Assembly: GCA_014800815.1 (NCBI GenBank)
Contig: JAAVFI010000049.1
Location: forward strand, 1 to 64,000
Source of the DNA: Bacteroidales bacterium
GTDB taxonomy: Bacteria > Bacteroidota > Bacteroidia > Bacteroidales > Muribaculaceae
Length of the DNA: 64,000 nucleotides
Reading direction: 5' to 3'
A model generated the notes under the pieces. It did no database searches. It worked only from the letters and a program-made list of their open reading frames with translations, and had not been told where the DNA came from. Position 1 is the stretch's first letter, and the number at the start of each line of letters is the position of its first letter. A program made the translations under genes and the position numbers. This document shows, one piece after another, positions 40,442 to 50,203 of this stretch.

Positions 40442-43400
40442 TTAGTCAGCGGTGGATGTTGCTGTACCTTTGTTTTTAATGCGGTAATCTTTCGGGGTCA
40501 TGCCGTAGACCTTGTCGAACTCGCGGTAGAAGTGGGAGCGGTTGTTGAATCCGCTGCGGTAGATAATTTCCTGCACGGTGAGTGATGTTGTAACAAGGAG
40601 TTTGGCGGCAAAGGAAATGCGGTGAGCCTTGATGAAATCGTTAGGCGACGGGAGGTCCAGCTCTTTGAATTTGCGGTAGAGGTTGCGGACACTCACCTGC
40701 ATATGCTGAGCCAGAGTTTCGGGCGAGAGTTCGGCATCGTCGAGGTTTTCGTCGATATAATCCACAATCTTGTTGATAAACTCTTTGCTTTCCTTATCGA
40801 CAAGCTGCCCGCCCGAATATTCGAATGCGCTGGCCGATGAATTGTAGTATTCCTTGAGCACATTGCGGTTTTCGAGCAGACGCACGACAAGCGCACGGAG
40901 ATAGCTCATGTAGAAGGGTTTGGCCACGTAGGCATCGGCACCGCTGGCCAGACCTTCAACTTTATCGTCGCTTGTGTTCTTTGCCGAAAGTATTACAAGG
41001 GGAATATGCGAGGTGTGCTTATTGCCCTTGATCATGCGTGTAAAGCTTATACCGTCGGTTCCGGGCATCATCACGTCGGTAATGATGAGGTCTATCTTGC
41101 CGTCTTTGAGGACTTCCATGCCTTCGTCGGCATTCTTGGCGGTGACAACATTATACTCCGAGAAGCTGTCGGACAACAAGGTAAGAATATCCAGATTGTC
41201 GTCCACCACGAGTATAGTGTTCTTGCCCTTATCAGGTTCGGGTATGAGCTGAGTGTCGATGACGGGCTGCGCAATAATTTCAGAAACGCGTTGCGCGCCG
41301 GTTTGGTCGGGAGTGTCTTTCGTCTCCGTAAATTCGCTACACTTCACCTGCGGCAATGTCACTATAAATTCGGCATATTTACCGGGTTCGCTCTCGATGG
41401 TGATTTTGCCACCAAGCAGAGTCACAAGCATGTGGCAGATAGCCATTCCGAGTCCGTGGCGCGACGAAAGTCCTTTTGAAGCATTCTCCCCCACATTATC
41501 AAATATACGGTAATGGTCGAATATCTTCTCCTTTTCTTCTTTTGTAAGGCCTTTTCCGGTATTATAGATACGGAGTTTCAGTCCGGAGTCCTCCCCGGCC
41601 ACAGCGAAGCGGACTTCCCCTCCTGCATGGGTGTACTTGAACGCATTGGACAGCAGGTTGTTAAGGATTCGTCCAAAGGCGTTGTAGTCGGTATTGAATT
41701 CGATACCCGGCTGAATATCAATGTTGAAATTCACTTTATTCTGCTCAGCGATAACCTTGAACAGCTCGCCGACTTCTTCGCACATTTCGCTGATGTTCAC
41801 AGGAATAATTTTCAAGACCTTAACACCGCCTTCGAACTTACGGAAGTCGATGAGGTCCTGGATGAGCGAGTCGAGACGCTGAGTGTTCATGCGTATCAGG
41901 CCGGCATATTTACGTGTGTTTTCGTCGGGATTACCCGAAGAGAGCAGTCGCTCGCACGAACCGAAAATAAGGGTAAGAGGTGTGCAGAACTCGTGAGTAA
42001 CATTGGTGAAGAAGCTTAGTTTCTGCTCATATACTTCTTCTTTGTGAGCGGCTTCGAGGGCCTCAAGAGCCTGCTTCTGCTTTCTACGCTGGCGGCGGAT
42101 GAACAACAGAAATACTCCGAATACAAAGGTGGCGATAATCAAGAGGTACGCAACTTTGGCATAGACCGTTGCATACCACGGGGCATCTAAGTCGATATAA
42201 AGCACGTAAGGTTCGCTTTCGACATCGGTGGTGAGATCCTCATACTTGAACTGCAGCTTGTACTTACCGTGGGTGAACCGGGTGAAGTTGAGAGTATTGT
42301 CCGAGCCATTGTCTACCCACTTACCGTCGTCGAAAGAATAATAATATCGGTACTGCGACTCGAGTCTGAAGTCGGGCACCATAAACGAGATACGGAAATC
42401 AGTCTCGTCGCTCTTCAGTTTAAGAATCTTTTGCCCCTTGGCATCGGTAACTATATACTTCGCCGTCGACACATTATTTCCGAGCACCGAAAGGTCGAGT
42501 ATCGATATTTCAGGATAATATTTGGTTCCGGACCTATAGTTTTCGTTTCGTGTAAGTATCAGTATTCCTTCGTTTCCGCCAAAGAAAAGTGAACGGTCGG
42601 AGCGGAAAGCCGCGCCGTCGCACAACTCGGTGAAGGGTACTCCGTAGTTCTTTGAGAAAACAAAAGTTTTGTCCGAGCCTTTTTCGAATCTTATCAAGCC
42701 GTGATTGGTAGATAGCCACAAGCCGTTGTGGTCGTCGTTGAGCAAGGCATGTATGGTGCTGTTGAGCAAGGTATTCTTATCTCCAAACTCTACAATACTG
42801 CCGTCGGAGGCAATTTTAATCAGTCCGTTACCGGTGCCGAGCCATATATTTTCACTGTCGCGACTGATAGCATAAATATCGTCGGCAGTTACATCCATAT
42901 CTTCCGGAAAGTCTATTGCACGGACGAGGCTGTCGCCGTCGATAAAGAATACTCCCTGGCCGCGGTTGCCGAAGAGTTCCGGTTGTGATTTGTCGAAGGT
43001 CTGCGTGAAGAAATAATTGGATGATACCTTCGCGCCTTTGATATTGTACTGCTTGATATCGGTAAGTACAGGTGCCGACTCGGGTCCCGAGATGAGTGCC
43101 GTAAACACACCTTCGCCATTGGTGGAAATATATAGCGAGTCGCCCTTCTCAAATACGCTTGAAACCCATCTGAGAGGGATATCACCGGTAGATACCCGAT
43201 GAATCTTGCTGTCTGTGTAGGAATAATAGCAGATGCCGCCGTCCTCACCAATCCAGAATATGGGTCGTGAGCTGGGCGAGAAAGAGTAGACGGAGTTCTC
43301 GGAGAGAGCGCTGTTGGTAGAGTTAAATATGCGCGGTTTCCCTCTTTTCGTAGGATCATTTACATCGAAATCTGTCACAAGGAGCATGCCGTCGCCCTTG

Positions 43401-44488
43401 GTACCGAGCCAAAGATTATTTTGGTCGTCAAGGTAAATTGCACGTACGGGATGACTTATCAGGTCATCAAAATCCTTGAAAGACAAGGCGACAAGGTTAT
43501 ACTTGGAATCGGAATATGTATAAATTCCGTGCGAATCAGTACCGAAACATATCACATTCTGAGGCGAACGTGCCATGCACATCACACCGAAGTTGAGATT
43601 GAGGTCTTCGGGGATGTATTTTCCGTCGGGCTGACGCACAAGCTTGAGCACACCGCTTGTAAAGAACGAAATATATATGTCGCCTGAGTTATCGGTGAGC
43701 ATACTCGAAACTGTTCCGCGTGTTTCGATGCGGTTTCTGAGATCTGCATACTCCACGGGGATATTGTCGCCGGGACGATACTCAAGGACTTTATTGTCGC
43801 TGTCAATAGCGAGGACCGACGAGCCGTTCTCAAAAGCATATTTGATGCTGCGGCCTGATACGGCATAGGGCTTTCCGAGCTTCACCGCTCCCCCGGTTCG
43901 GGTAAGAGGATAGTCGAAAATTCCTTTGGCAGTGAACAGGCGGAGAGCTTTCTCAGATGCGGTATAGTATTTGATGTCAGAATAGTCGATATCGACAGTG
44001 GTGAGATATTCAAACTCCTTGGAGCGTGACTCCGAGAAGTAAGAGAGTACTCCGTTTTCCTGCAGAAGAAATACGATACCGCCTTGGGTTATAACGAGTT
44101 TGTCGGCGCCTCGAAATTGCTTGAAAACATCGGCTTCACCTGTAGCGGGTACTATACGTGTTATGCCGTAGTTGGTCTGCACCCACAGCACATCCTCGTC
44201 CGACTCCTGAACTATCTCAATGATATTGCCCGGGATAACATCAAACTGCGGTAATGTTTTGGTGGATATTATATTGCTACCGTCGTAGGCATCAAGTCCG
44301 TCGAGGGTGCCTATCCACAGCAGACCGTCCGACTGAAAGCAGAGTGAGAGTATCACACTGTTGCTCAATCCGTCGTCGATGCTTAAATGCTTGATATTAT
44401 AGGGTTTGGCAGTAAGCCCAAGCAATAAACAGGCACAAAACAGATAGAATCGTAGGGTCTTTGGTTTAATCATTCTGGAGTGTCTCAT
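40442..44488 (-). CDS. Hybrid two-component system sensor/regulator (HTCS)
   Basis: About 1,348 residues carrying an entire phosphorelay in one protein. N-terminal signal/anchor, then a periplasmic Reg_prop two-propeller sensor (about 30-685, repeats such as DDQNNLWLGTKGDGMLL), a Y_Y_Y domain (about 695-765), one membrane helix (about 777-799), HisKA with H832 (TNVTHEFCTPLTLI), HATPase (NNLLSNAFKYTHAGG), receiver with D1138 (IITDVMMPGTDG) and an AraC-type DNA-binding domain (SVRNLYRKFKELDLPSPNDF, KVYGMTPKDYR). The frame opens at a TTG at 44503; the ATG at 44488 is chosen. In gut Bacteroidales such proteins sense a breakdown product and activate the adjacent SusCD locus. It is oriented with the minus-strand locus and separated from it by its own promoter. 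Confidence 0.95.
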   Translation of the reverse strand: MRHSRMIKPKTLRFYLFCACLLLGLTAKPYNIKHLSIDDGLSNSVILSLCFQSDGLLWIGTLDGLDAYDGSNIISTKTLPQFDVIPGNIIEIVQESDEDVLWVQTNYGITRIVPATGEADVFKQFRGADKLVITQGGIVFLLQENGVLSYFSESRSKEFEYLTTVDIDYSDIKYYTASEKALRLFTAKGIFDYPLTRTGGAVKLGKPYAVSGRSIKYAFENGSSVLAIDSDNKVLEYRPGDNIPVEYADLRNRIETRGTVSSMLTDNSGDIYISFFTSGVLKLVRQPDGKYIPEDLNLNFGVMCMARSPQNVICFGTDSHGIYTYSDSKYNLVALSFKDFDDLISHPVRAIYLDDQNNLWLGTKGDGMLLVTDFDVNDPTKRGKPRIFNSTNSALSENSVYSFSPSSRPIFWIGEDGGICYYSYTDSKIHRVSTGDIPLRWVSSVFEKGDSLYISTNGEGVFTALISGPESAPVLTDIKQYNIKGAKVSSNYFFTQTFDKSQPELFGNRGQGVFFIDGDSLVRAIDFPEDMDVTADDIYAISRDSENIWLGTGNGLIKIASDGSIVEFGDKNTLLNSTIHALLNDDHNGLWLSTNHGLIRFEKGSDKTFVFSKNYGVPFTELCDGAAFRSDRSLFFGGNEGILILTRNENYRSGTKYYPEISILDLSVLGNNVSTAKYIVTDAKGQKILKLKSDETDFRISFMVPDFRLESQYRYYYSFDDGKWVDNGSDNTLNFTRFTHGKYKLQFKYEDLTTDVESEPYVLYIDLDAPWYATVYAKVAYLLIIATFVFGVFLLFIRRQRRKQKQALEALEAAHKEEVYEQKLSFFTNVTHEFCTPLTLIFGSCERLLSSGNPDENTRKYAGLIRMNTQRLDSLIQDLIDFRKFEGGVKVLKIIPVNISEMCEEVGELFKVIAEQNKVNFNIDIQPGIEFNTDYNAFGRILNNLLSNAFKYTHAGGEVRFAVAGEDSGLKLRIYNTGKGLTKEEKEKIFDHYRIFDNVGENASKGLSSRHGLGMAICHMLVTLLGGKITIESEPGKYAEFIVTLPQVKCSEFTETKDTPDQTGAQRVSEIIAQPVIDTQLIPEPDKGKNTILVVDDNLDILTLLSDSFSEYNVVTAKNADEGMEVLKDGKIDLIITDVMMPGTDGISFTRMIKGNKHTSHIPLVILSAKNTSDDKVEGLASGADAYVAKPFYMSYLRALVVRLLENRNVLKEYYNSSASAFEYSGGQLVDKESKEFINKIVDYIDENLDDAELSPETLAQHMQVSVRNLYRKFKELDLPSPNDFIKAHRISFAAKLLVTTSLTVQEIIYRSGFNNRSHFYREFDKVYGMTPKDYRIKNKGTATSTAD

Positions 44489-44496
44489 GGTATTAG

Positions 44497-44530
44497 CACA
44501 CAAAAATAGTCAACATTTTTGTGTGTACAA
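44497..44530 (-). promoter_or_regulatory. HTCS promoter with overlapping inverted repeat
   Basis: Minus strand: TTG (44528-44530), 19-bp spacer, TATTTTTG (44501-44508). The arms CACACAAAAAT and ATTTTTGTGTG (44497-44507 and 44515-44525) form a perfect 11-bp inverted repeat with a 7-bp spacer that covers the -7 box, suggesting an operator or a hairpin at the 5' end of the transcript. Confidence 0.6.
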
Positions 44531-44547
44531 AATATTATCGACGTGAT

Positions 44548-46416
44548 TTAACCTTCAACATTATCAGAGAATGAATAAGGATAGTCTGCGGCCGCAGTTA
44601 CCCTGTCACCGGCGGGCGACGACGACATCTTATACACCATATCGGCACCGTCGAGCAGAGAATCATACGATATATATGTGCCTGAGTGCTTTATACCGTT
44701 GACAGTCATAGAGGCAATATATGGGTTGGCCTCGGAATTGTCCATAGCCTTGATTGTTATTTTATTGCCATTTTCAAGATGAATTACGGCAGTCTCTACG
44801 CGAGGCGACGTGAGTACATACTGCCCGCTTCCGGGGCAGAGCGGATAGAAGCCGAGAGCGGAGAATACGTAGTCGGCATCGGAAGCGGTATTGTCGGCGA
44901 GGCGGTGCGATACCTCCTGGCACATCCAGGGTCTGTCGGTATAATTATAGAGGCAGGCGAGCTTGACAGAACTGTCTTTGAGGGCGATAAGCGAATCAAG
45001 TTTCTGATTGAAAGCTTCCACACCGCCCAGCGCCGCAATAGTTCCGCGCAGATCGTGGGGAGCGTTGAGCAGGCTTTCGGGTGTGATACAGGTATCGGCA
45101 ACGGTATGGTTGAGAGCACATTCCCTAAATGCGCGGAGTTCATACTCCTGTTTGCCGAGCGATTTACCGAGAGTATATATACACCAATCGTCGTAAGAGT
45201 GCTTGTCGGGGCGCGGAGACTGTTTGCTGTGTGAAGTGTATCTTATTACGTCCCAGAGCATATCCATGTCCTGCGCAAGGAGCCCGTGAGAATACGCATC
45301 GGCCAACAATGCAGGCTCGACATACCTGCAGGCCGAAGCACTTTCGCTATAGGCGTTGGCAAGGCCCTGATGAATTTTGGCGGCTTCGGAGGGATAGAGC
45401 AGATTGAGCATAGGCATCAGCGAACGCAGAGCCTCGTCGCTGTCGACATTAAGGTACATATATCCCTGACCGACCGCTCCGTTGTAGGGACTGAAGTGCA
45501 CGGCCGAGCCATCGGCAAGATACTCATGGACAGTGCGGGGAGCAAGGAGCGCACGGTGGAGACGGGTGTAGAACGTGCGGATGTTGCCGGCATCCTTTCC
45601 TCCGAGAGAGACGCGCGCGAGAGCACGGTTCCAGTCGGCTATACCTTGGTTGCGGACGGCCTCAAAATCGCCTGATACCTCTGCCATATTGCGGTCGGCC
45701 TGCTCAAGACTGATAAATGAACTTGCCACGCGCGCGTGGACGGTCTTGCCGCCGGCGGGAAAACTTATTACGGCACATACATGCCGGCCTGTGCAGGAGT
45801 AATCTGCCGAGAGGGTGTCGCAGTCGGAAACGGTGGCGACGCAGGTGATAGGAGTATCGAATTTGATTACGAAATAATTGCGGAAATCTCCGGGAACGGA
45901 ACCGTTGCCCGCTGCAGAGAACCCGACAATCTTGTTCTCTTCGGGGAGTACCGATACGAAAGAGCCGGCTTCGAGGGCATCAAGCACCACGAAGGCGCTG
46001 TCGGTATCGGGATAGGTAAAGCGCATGAGGGCGGCACGCTCGGTTGCGGCGAGTTCGGCCTTGATACCGCTGTCGAGCAAGTCGGCGCTGATATGGCAGG
46101 GCGAAACCTCGGCAGAATCTACCGTATAAGCCGACGTCGGCATATCTTCGCTGAAAGCCACCAGGGTTGTGGTCGGCATCAGAGAGAATCTGCCGTAGTC
46201 GTCCACGCCGTCGTGAACGATATGCGACTGACAGAAGCCGCAGAATTTTGAGTGCGCATCTGTCCGGACCTTCCACAAGTGCATGCCCAGTGGCATGCCG
46301 AGGCACGTGGACTGTATATTGTCTACATACCGAGCCGGTGAGGAGACGGTCTCTTCTTTAGTACATGTTACTAACAATGTAGCTAAACACAATAGAACAA
46401 ATGCTTTCTTCATCAT
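44548..46416 (-). CDS. GH92-like lipoprotein lacking canonical catalytic loops
   Basis: 622 residues, shorter than typical GH92 alpha-mannosidases (about 700-760). A lipobox-like LLVTC puts the lipidated Cys at 18. GH92 fold signatures remain: SCLGMPLG-like start (STCLGMPLGMHLW), NAPHDLRGTIAALGGVEAFN, LACLYNYTDRPW and YVFSALGFYPLCPGSGQYVL. From family knowledge three active-site loops are missing or replaced: the EGxxWQYT acid loop, the GNEPxH calcium loop, and the GNxDxGQMSAW base loop, which is deleted by about 20 residues between RPW and YVF. The frame is otherwise intact. A glycan-binding or scaffold role is inferred. Its ATG overlaps the previous gene's stop by 1 bp (TAATG). Confidence 0.75.
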   Translation of the reverse strand: MMKKAFVLLCLATLLVTCTKEETVSSPARYVDNIQSTCLGMPLGMHLWKVRTDAHSKFCGFCQSHIVHDGVDDYGRFSLMPTTTLVAFSEDMPTSAYTVDSAEVSPCHISADLLDSGIKAELAATERAALMRFTYPDTDSAFVVLDALEAGSFVSVLPEENKIVGFSAAGNGSVPGDFRNYFVIKFDTPITCVATVSDCDTLSADYSCTGRHVCAVISFPAGGKTVHARVASSFISLEQADRNMAEVSGDFEAVRNQGIADWNRALARVSLGGKDAGNIRTFYTRLHRALLAPRTVHEYLADGSAVHFSPYNGAVGQGYMYLNVDSDEALRSLMPMLNLLYPSEAAKIHQGLANAYSESASACRYVEPALLADAYSHGLLAQDMDMLWDVIRYTSHSKQSPRPDKHSYDDWCIYTLGKSLGKQEYELRAFRECALNHTVADTCITPESLLNAPHDLRGTIAALGGVEAFNQKLDSLIALKDSSVKLACLYNYTDRPWMCQEVSHRLADNTASDADYVFSALGFYPLCPGSGQYVLTSPRVETAVIHLENGNKITIKAMDNSEANPYIASMTVNGIKHSGTYISYDSLLDGADMVYKMSSSPAGDRVTAAADYPYSFSDNVEG

Positions 46417-48005
46417 TATTTGATATATACAAGCTTGCTGTTATGAACATAGATACCGCCTGCCGCCGGCTGCTGCAGACGTACTCCGCTCAATGTAAAC
46501 CATGAATCGGAATCGGAAGTACAGGGAGCGGCGGAGATTTGTCCGACGGAAGATTCCGGATCGAAGGCCGTGACGAGTCCGAGGTCGACATACTGCCCTC
46601 CCCACGACTGCGAGCACTTGACGCACACAATGTTTTTACCCTCTTTGAGAGCCGACGGTGCTATACGGCAATTCTGATAGCCCGAGAGATAGCCGGATTC
46701 GCTGAATACTTCCTGACCGTTAATCCACACGGTCACATCGTCGTCGTGATGAAGGTGGAGCATGAAGTGTTGTCGCTGATACTCTGTGAGCGGGGGAAGC
46801 TCGACTTCACGGCGCAGATAGATTGCCGACGAGGTCCACGAGGTGTTGATGATACCTCCGGGGACATCGCCGTTGCCGAACCCGCCTGTTCCGCTTTTCC
46901 ACTTGAAGCGCTCGACATCAAAGTCATCGTCGAGCCACTTCATGGGAGGCGTAGCCGTGGTATAGTACCACGACTGAGCCTCGGTGTCGGCGGCAGGTAA
47001 GAGTGTGAGAGGAGTATAGTCGTATTCATCGAGAATCTTCTTAAGCTCCTCTTTGGAAATGATCTGAACAGAGCCATGACGCACTCCCGTAGGATTTTTC
47101 ACCTCGCTGTCGGGGATTTGCTGCCATGAGAGTTTTGTAGGGTCGTCGGTACGGGCGTAGCTGAGGCCGGTGCCGTCGTCGAACTTATCGTAGTACATCA
47201 GGTAACCGCCGCCTCCGATGAGGGGGAAGGTCTCCGGCCCCTCGACCTGCGTCCTGTAGTCGGGGAAAAGATTGATTTCGTTGCCGAACTCCTCAACTTT
47301 GGGGTTGAGCGATTTGGTGGTGCGTGCCATGATGCACTTTTTACCATTGCGCTCGTCCTTGTAGAAGCCGTAGTAAGTGTCGCCGCACTTGAGCACTGTC
47401 AGGTCGATAGCCGTGTAGCCGGGATAGAAAAGGACTTCGGGCACGGAGAATTCTTTCCAGTCTCGTGTGGTGCAGTAGTAGTGCACTTCCTGCGAACCGC
47501 CGTCGATAGTCTGACGCGAAGCCCAATAGATATAGAATAGGTCTTCCTCAGGCACATAGAAGAATTCGGGCGCCCAGGCATTGGGAGCTGAGGGGCGGCC
47601 GTCCTTGCCGTCCATAAGCTGAATCTTGGCAGACTCGGGGTCGGTGGTGCCGTCGACAGCCACCCAGTTGACGAGGTCGTCGCTCTCCCAGTGGAATATA
47701 GCGGGATGATCCCAGCCCCATGTGTGCACGAGGTGGAACTTGCTCTCGCCGTTGCGGGTCACGCGGCTTGCATACGGGTCGCGCAGGGCTATGGAATTGT
47801 CGTAGGCGTTGAACACCTGCCCGCCGTCGTTGATATCGTTCCAGTGCAGACCGTCTTCGCTCCAGGCATAGAAAAGATGCTGATCGGAGGGCTTGAAGAA
47901 CGACATGAGATATACACTGTCGGCTTCAGCCGCCGCTTTTTGGGCGACGGCTGAAATCGGAGCCAATGCACAGAGTGCAAGTCCGAATAAGAATCCTGTC
48001 TTCAT
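46416..48005 (-). CDS. GH43-like glycosidase with C-terminal beta-sandwich and T9SS-like tail
   Basis: 529 residues with signal peptide (ending near ISAVAQ). The five-bladed propeller (about 28-335) shows the GH43 catalytic triad: D76 (IALRDPYAS), D200 (YTAIDLTVLK) and E254 (QVEGPETFPL). A jelly-roll domain follows (about 380-490, AIYLRREVELPP, GQYVDLGLV). The last 30 residues (WFTLSGVRLQQ, then GGIYVHNSKLVYIK) match tails on the next two upstream genes and resemble a T9SS sorting signal. GH43 enzymes remove arabinofuranosyl, xylosyl or galactofuranosyl groups; specificity here is unknown. Its start lies 4 bp before the stop of the GH76-like gene. Confidence 0.8.
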   Translation of the reverse strand: MKTGFLFGLALCALAPISAVAQKAAAEADSVYLMSFFKPSDQHLFYAWSEDGLHWNDINDGGQVFNAYDNSIALRDPYASRVTRNGESKFHLVHTWGWDHPAIFHWESDDLVNWVAVDGTTDPESAKIQLMDGKDGRPSAPNAWAPEFFYVPEEDLFYIYWASRQTIDGGSQEVHYYCTTRDWKEFSVPEVLFYPGYTAIDLTVLKCGDTYYGFYKDERNGKKCIMARTTKSLNPKVEEFGNEINLFPDYRTQVEGPETFPLIGGGGYLMYYDKFDDGTGLSYARTDDPTKLSWQQIPDSEVKNPTGVRHGSVQIISKEELKKILDEYDYTPLTLLPAADTEAQSWYYTTATPPMKWLDDDFDVERFKWKSGTGGFGNGDVPGGIINTSWTSSAIYLRREVELPPLTEYQRQHFMLHLHHDDDVTVWINGQEVFSESGYLSGYQNCRIAPSALKEGKNIVCVKCSQSWGGQYVDLGLVTAFDPESSVGQISAAPCTSDSDSWFTLSGVRLQQPAAGGIYVHNSKLVYIK

Positions 48006-48009
48006 AATG

Positions 48010-50193
48010 TTACTTTACGATGACTTTACGCTTATGATGAATGTAGATACCGGGGGATGCAGGCTCTGCAATCTTCACGCCCATGAAGGTGTACCATGCG
48101 TCGTCGGCAGTATCTTCGGCCACGAGGACACCTTCGATGCCTGCGAGTTCGGGGTCGGTCTCGCCCGAGAGAGTGAGAGCGATGAAGTCGAAGTCGGCTG
48201 CCGAGCCGGGAGCATTTGTCAGTGCAATCTGATTGGCACCTTGCTTGAGATTTATCTTTACTGTCTCTTCCTTCACGGTACGGTTATTGCCGGTAGAAGG
48301 CAAAGTAGCGGAGTAGTCGGCATTGGCGGTTGAAGCAATCACGTCGGCCGCATCCTTCGAAGCGTAAGCCACTGTCATGTCGTAGCAACCGCTGAGAGGA
48401 ACATCTACCGAGAAGGTGATTTTGCCACCGTCGACGGCACCTGTCACCACAGTCTTGTCGCCGTAGATACTGCTGGGGATAACCTTGGTCTTGGCACCAC
48501 CGGCGAGGGCGGCGTCTTCAGCCTCGTATACGGCAGAATCCCAATACCCGTTTTCGGGAATTACGTAGAGGTAATCGAGGTCTACGCTGTAGGTCTGGCG
48601 GCTCTGCTCGATTGTGATATCGTTGTTGCCTTTGCGGAATACGAGTACAAGAGAGGTCTGGCCCATATTGTTCGACGAGCCGCTGGTAGTGGCGGGAGAG
48701 AATGTATCGGGCTCGTTGCCGTTGACGGTCACTTTAAGATTGGACGCGGGAGTACGCATAGAGTAGCCGAGCACTACGGTGTAGACGCCGGCTTCGGGCG
48801 CATCGTAATGGAAGGTTACGGTATTGCCGGAGAGGAAGTTGGTCACGCGCTTGCCGCCTGAGCACATGGGGTCGTCGACTATCTGGAGAGCATTCTTGTT
48901 GGTCGACTCGAAGTCGGCGTCCTCAGCTTCGAGATAGTTTGCCGAAGTAAATTCTTCTTTAAGAGGGAGCACGATGCAGGTGCTGTTGTTACCGACGAGC
49001 TTCACAGCCTGAGCGCACATCCACTCATATATAGTCCAACCGTTGGGGAAGGATATCTCGTTGCCGGTAAGAGGGCTGTCGCCGACTTTACGGGTTACGG
49101 TCTTGAGATCCCAGAGGTCGTTTTCAACAACGAACATGGAGAATGCGCGGGCGGCTTCCCAGCACCAGTAGCCGTCGGACGAAAGACCGCCGGCAGCATT
49201 GTCGTGCCAACCCTTGAAGTAGCCGTTGGCGTCGAGACGACGGTTTACGATATCGAAGATGATAGTCTCGCACCAGTCCATGTACTTTTCATCGCCGGTA
49301 GCCTGATAGAGGGCGTTAGTAGCCTCGAAGAAAGTAGAATGGTCGTGGAGCGTGCGGCGACCCTGCACGTATTCTTTCTGGTCGCGCTGCTCGCCGCTAT
49401 ATATTCCGTGATACTCGGGATGCCAGCCTTCAGAGACACCTTCTTTGGGCTGACCTGCGTTCTCGAGGTTGTCGTAGTGGTCGTAGAGAGTCGTAGCCAC
49501 CCAGTTCCATATGTTCTTAGCCTTGGTGAGGTAAGATTCGTCGCCGGTTTCTCTGTAGATATAAGCGCCGAGGGCAGCCACACCACTGTTGCTCAGAGGC
49601 GACTTGACCACGTAGTAGAAATTGTTGATTTCGGTGTGAACATTGGGTTTGACCATCCACCAGAGGCCCTTCGAACCGTCATCGGCCGAAACATCGGCCC
49701 ACATATCGCCGGGGCCGTGGCATCCGCGCTCGAAGAGGGTGTCGAACACCGTCTTGGCGCCTTCGAGCCACTCTTCATTGCCCGACACGCGGTAGCCGCG
49801 GATGAGCGAGAGAGCAAGCCAAAGCTGGTCGTCGATATATTCGTTCCAACCCAGGCCCCAGTTGTCGCCGTAGTGAATCTTGAAGCCGCGGCAGAGGTCG
49901 TCGGACATGTGGATAGCGGTGCGGTTTCCTGCAAACTCGGCAAGGTCTTCGGTTGCCATCATGCAGAGGTTCTGCTCCCAGTAGTAGCGGTAGTTGTTGG
50001 AGTTGGCTTCCATCCAGCCTATGTAGGCCTGACCGCCGCTTGAGAAATTTACTTTGAGCTTATTGGCCTTGAAAGCCTCGAACGATTCCATAACCATACG
50101 GTTGACATCGCTCTGATTGCTTATATCTATATCCCTTGCCGAAACTCCGAAGATGCTTGCGGCCATGAGAAGAGTGGAGATAGTCTTTTTCAT
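48010..50193 (-). CDS. GH76-like (alpha/alpha)6 enzyme with two CBM6/35-type modules
   Basis: 727 residues from MKKTISTLLM (ATG at 50193); the open frame runs to 50337 but overlaps the preceding gene. Signal peptide ends near FGVSA. The catalytic domain (about 20-430) has the paired aspartates D121/D122 (EYIDDQLWLALSLIRGY), at nearly the same position as the catalytic pair of GH76 endo-alpha-1,6-mannanases, and six-hairpin repeats (SNSGVAALGAYIYRETGDES). Two beta-sandwich modules follow: about 438-565 (YLEAEDADFES, YTVVLGYSMRTPAS) and 570-690 (YEAEDAALAGG). The tail WYTFMGVKIAE, GIYIHHKRKVIVK is T9SS-like. It lies 10 bp after the other GH76 gene. Confidence 0.75.
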   Translation of the reverse strand: MKKTISTLLMAASIFGVSARDIDISNQSDVNRMVMESFEAFKANKLKVNFSSGGQAYIGWMEANSNNYRYYWEQNLCMMATEDLAEFAGNRTAIHMSDDLCRGFKIHYGDNWGLGWNEYIDDQLWLALSLIRGYRVSGNEEWLEGAKTVFDTLFERGCHGPGDMWADVSADDGSKGLWWMVKPNVHTEINNFYYVVKSPLSNSGVAALGAYIYRETGDESYLTKAKNIWNWVATTLYDHYDNLENAGQPKEGVSEGWHPEYHGIYSGEQRDQKEYVQGRRTLHDHSTFFEATNALYQATGDEKYMDWCETIIFDIVNRRLDANGYFKGWHDNAAGGLSSDGYWCWEAARAFSMFVVENDLWDLKTVTRKVGDSPLTGNEISFPNGWTIYEWMCAQAVKLVGNNSTCIVLPLKEEFTSANYLEAEDADFESTNKNALQIVDDPMCSGGKRVTNFLSGNTVTFHYDAPEAGVYTVVLGYSMRTPASNLKVTVNGNEPDTFSPATTSGSSNNMGQTSLVLVFRKGNNDITIEQSRQTYSVDLDYLYVIPENGYWDSAVYEAEDAALAGGAKTKVIPSSIYGDKTVVTGAVDGGKITFSVDVPLSGCYDMTVAYASKDAADVIASTANADYSATLPSTGNNRTVKEETVKINLKQGANQIALTNAPGSAADFDFIALTLSGETDPELAGIEGVLVAEDTADDAWYTFMGVKIAEPASPGIYIHHKRKVIVK

Positions 50194-50203
50194 GGGATTG
50201 AAT

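Noticed and set aside
44489-44503. TTG start of the HTCS gene
   Set aside because: It lies inside the predicted -7 box; the ATG at 44488 (or 44473) is downstream of the promoter.
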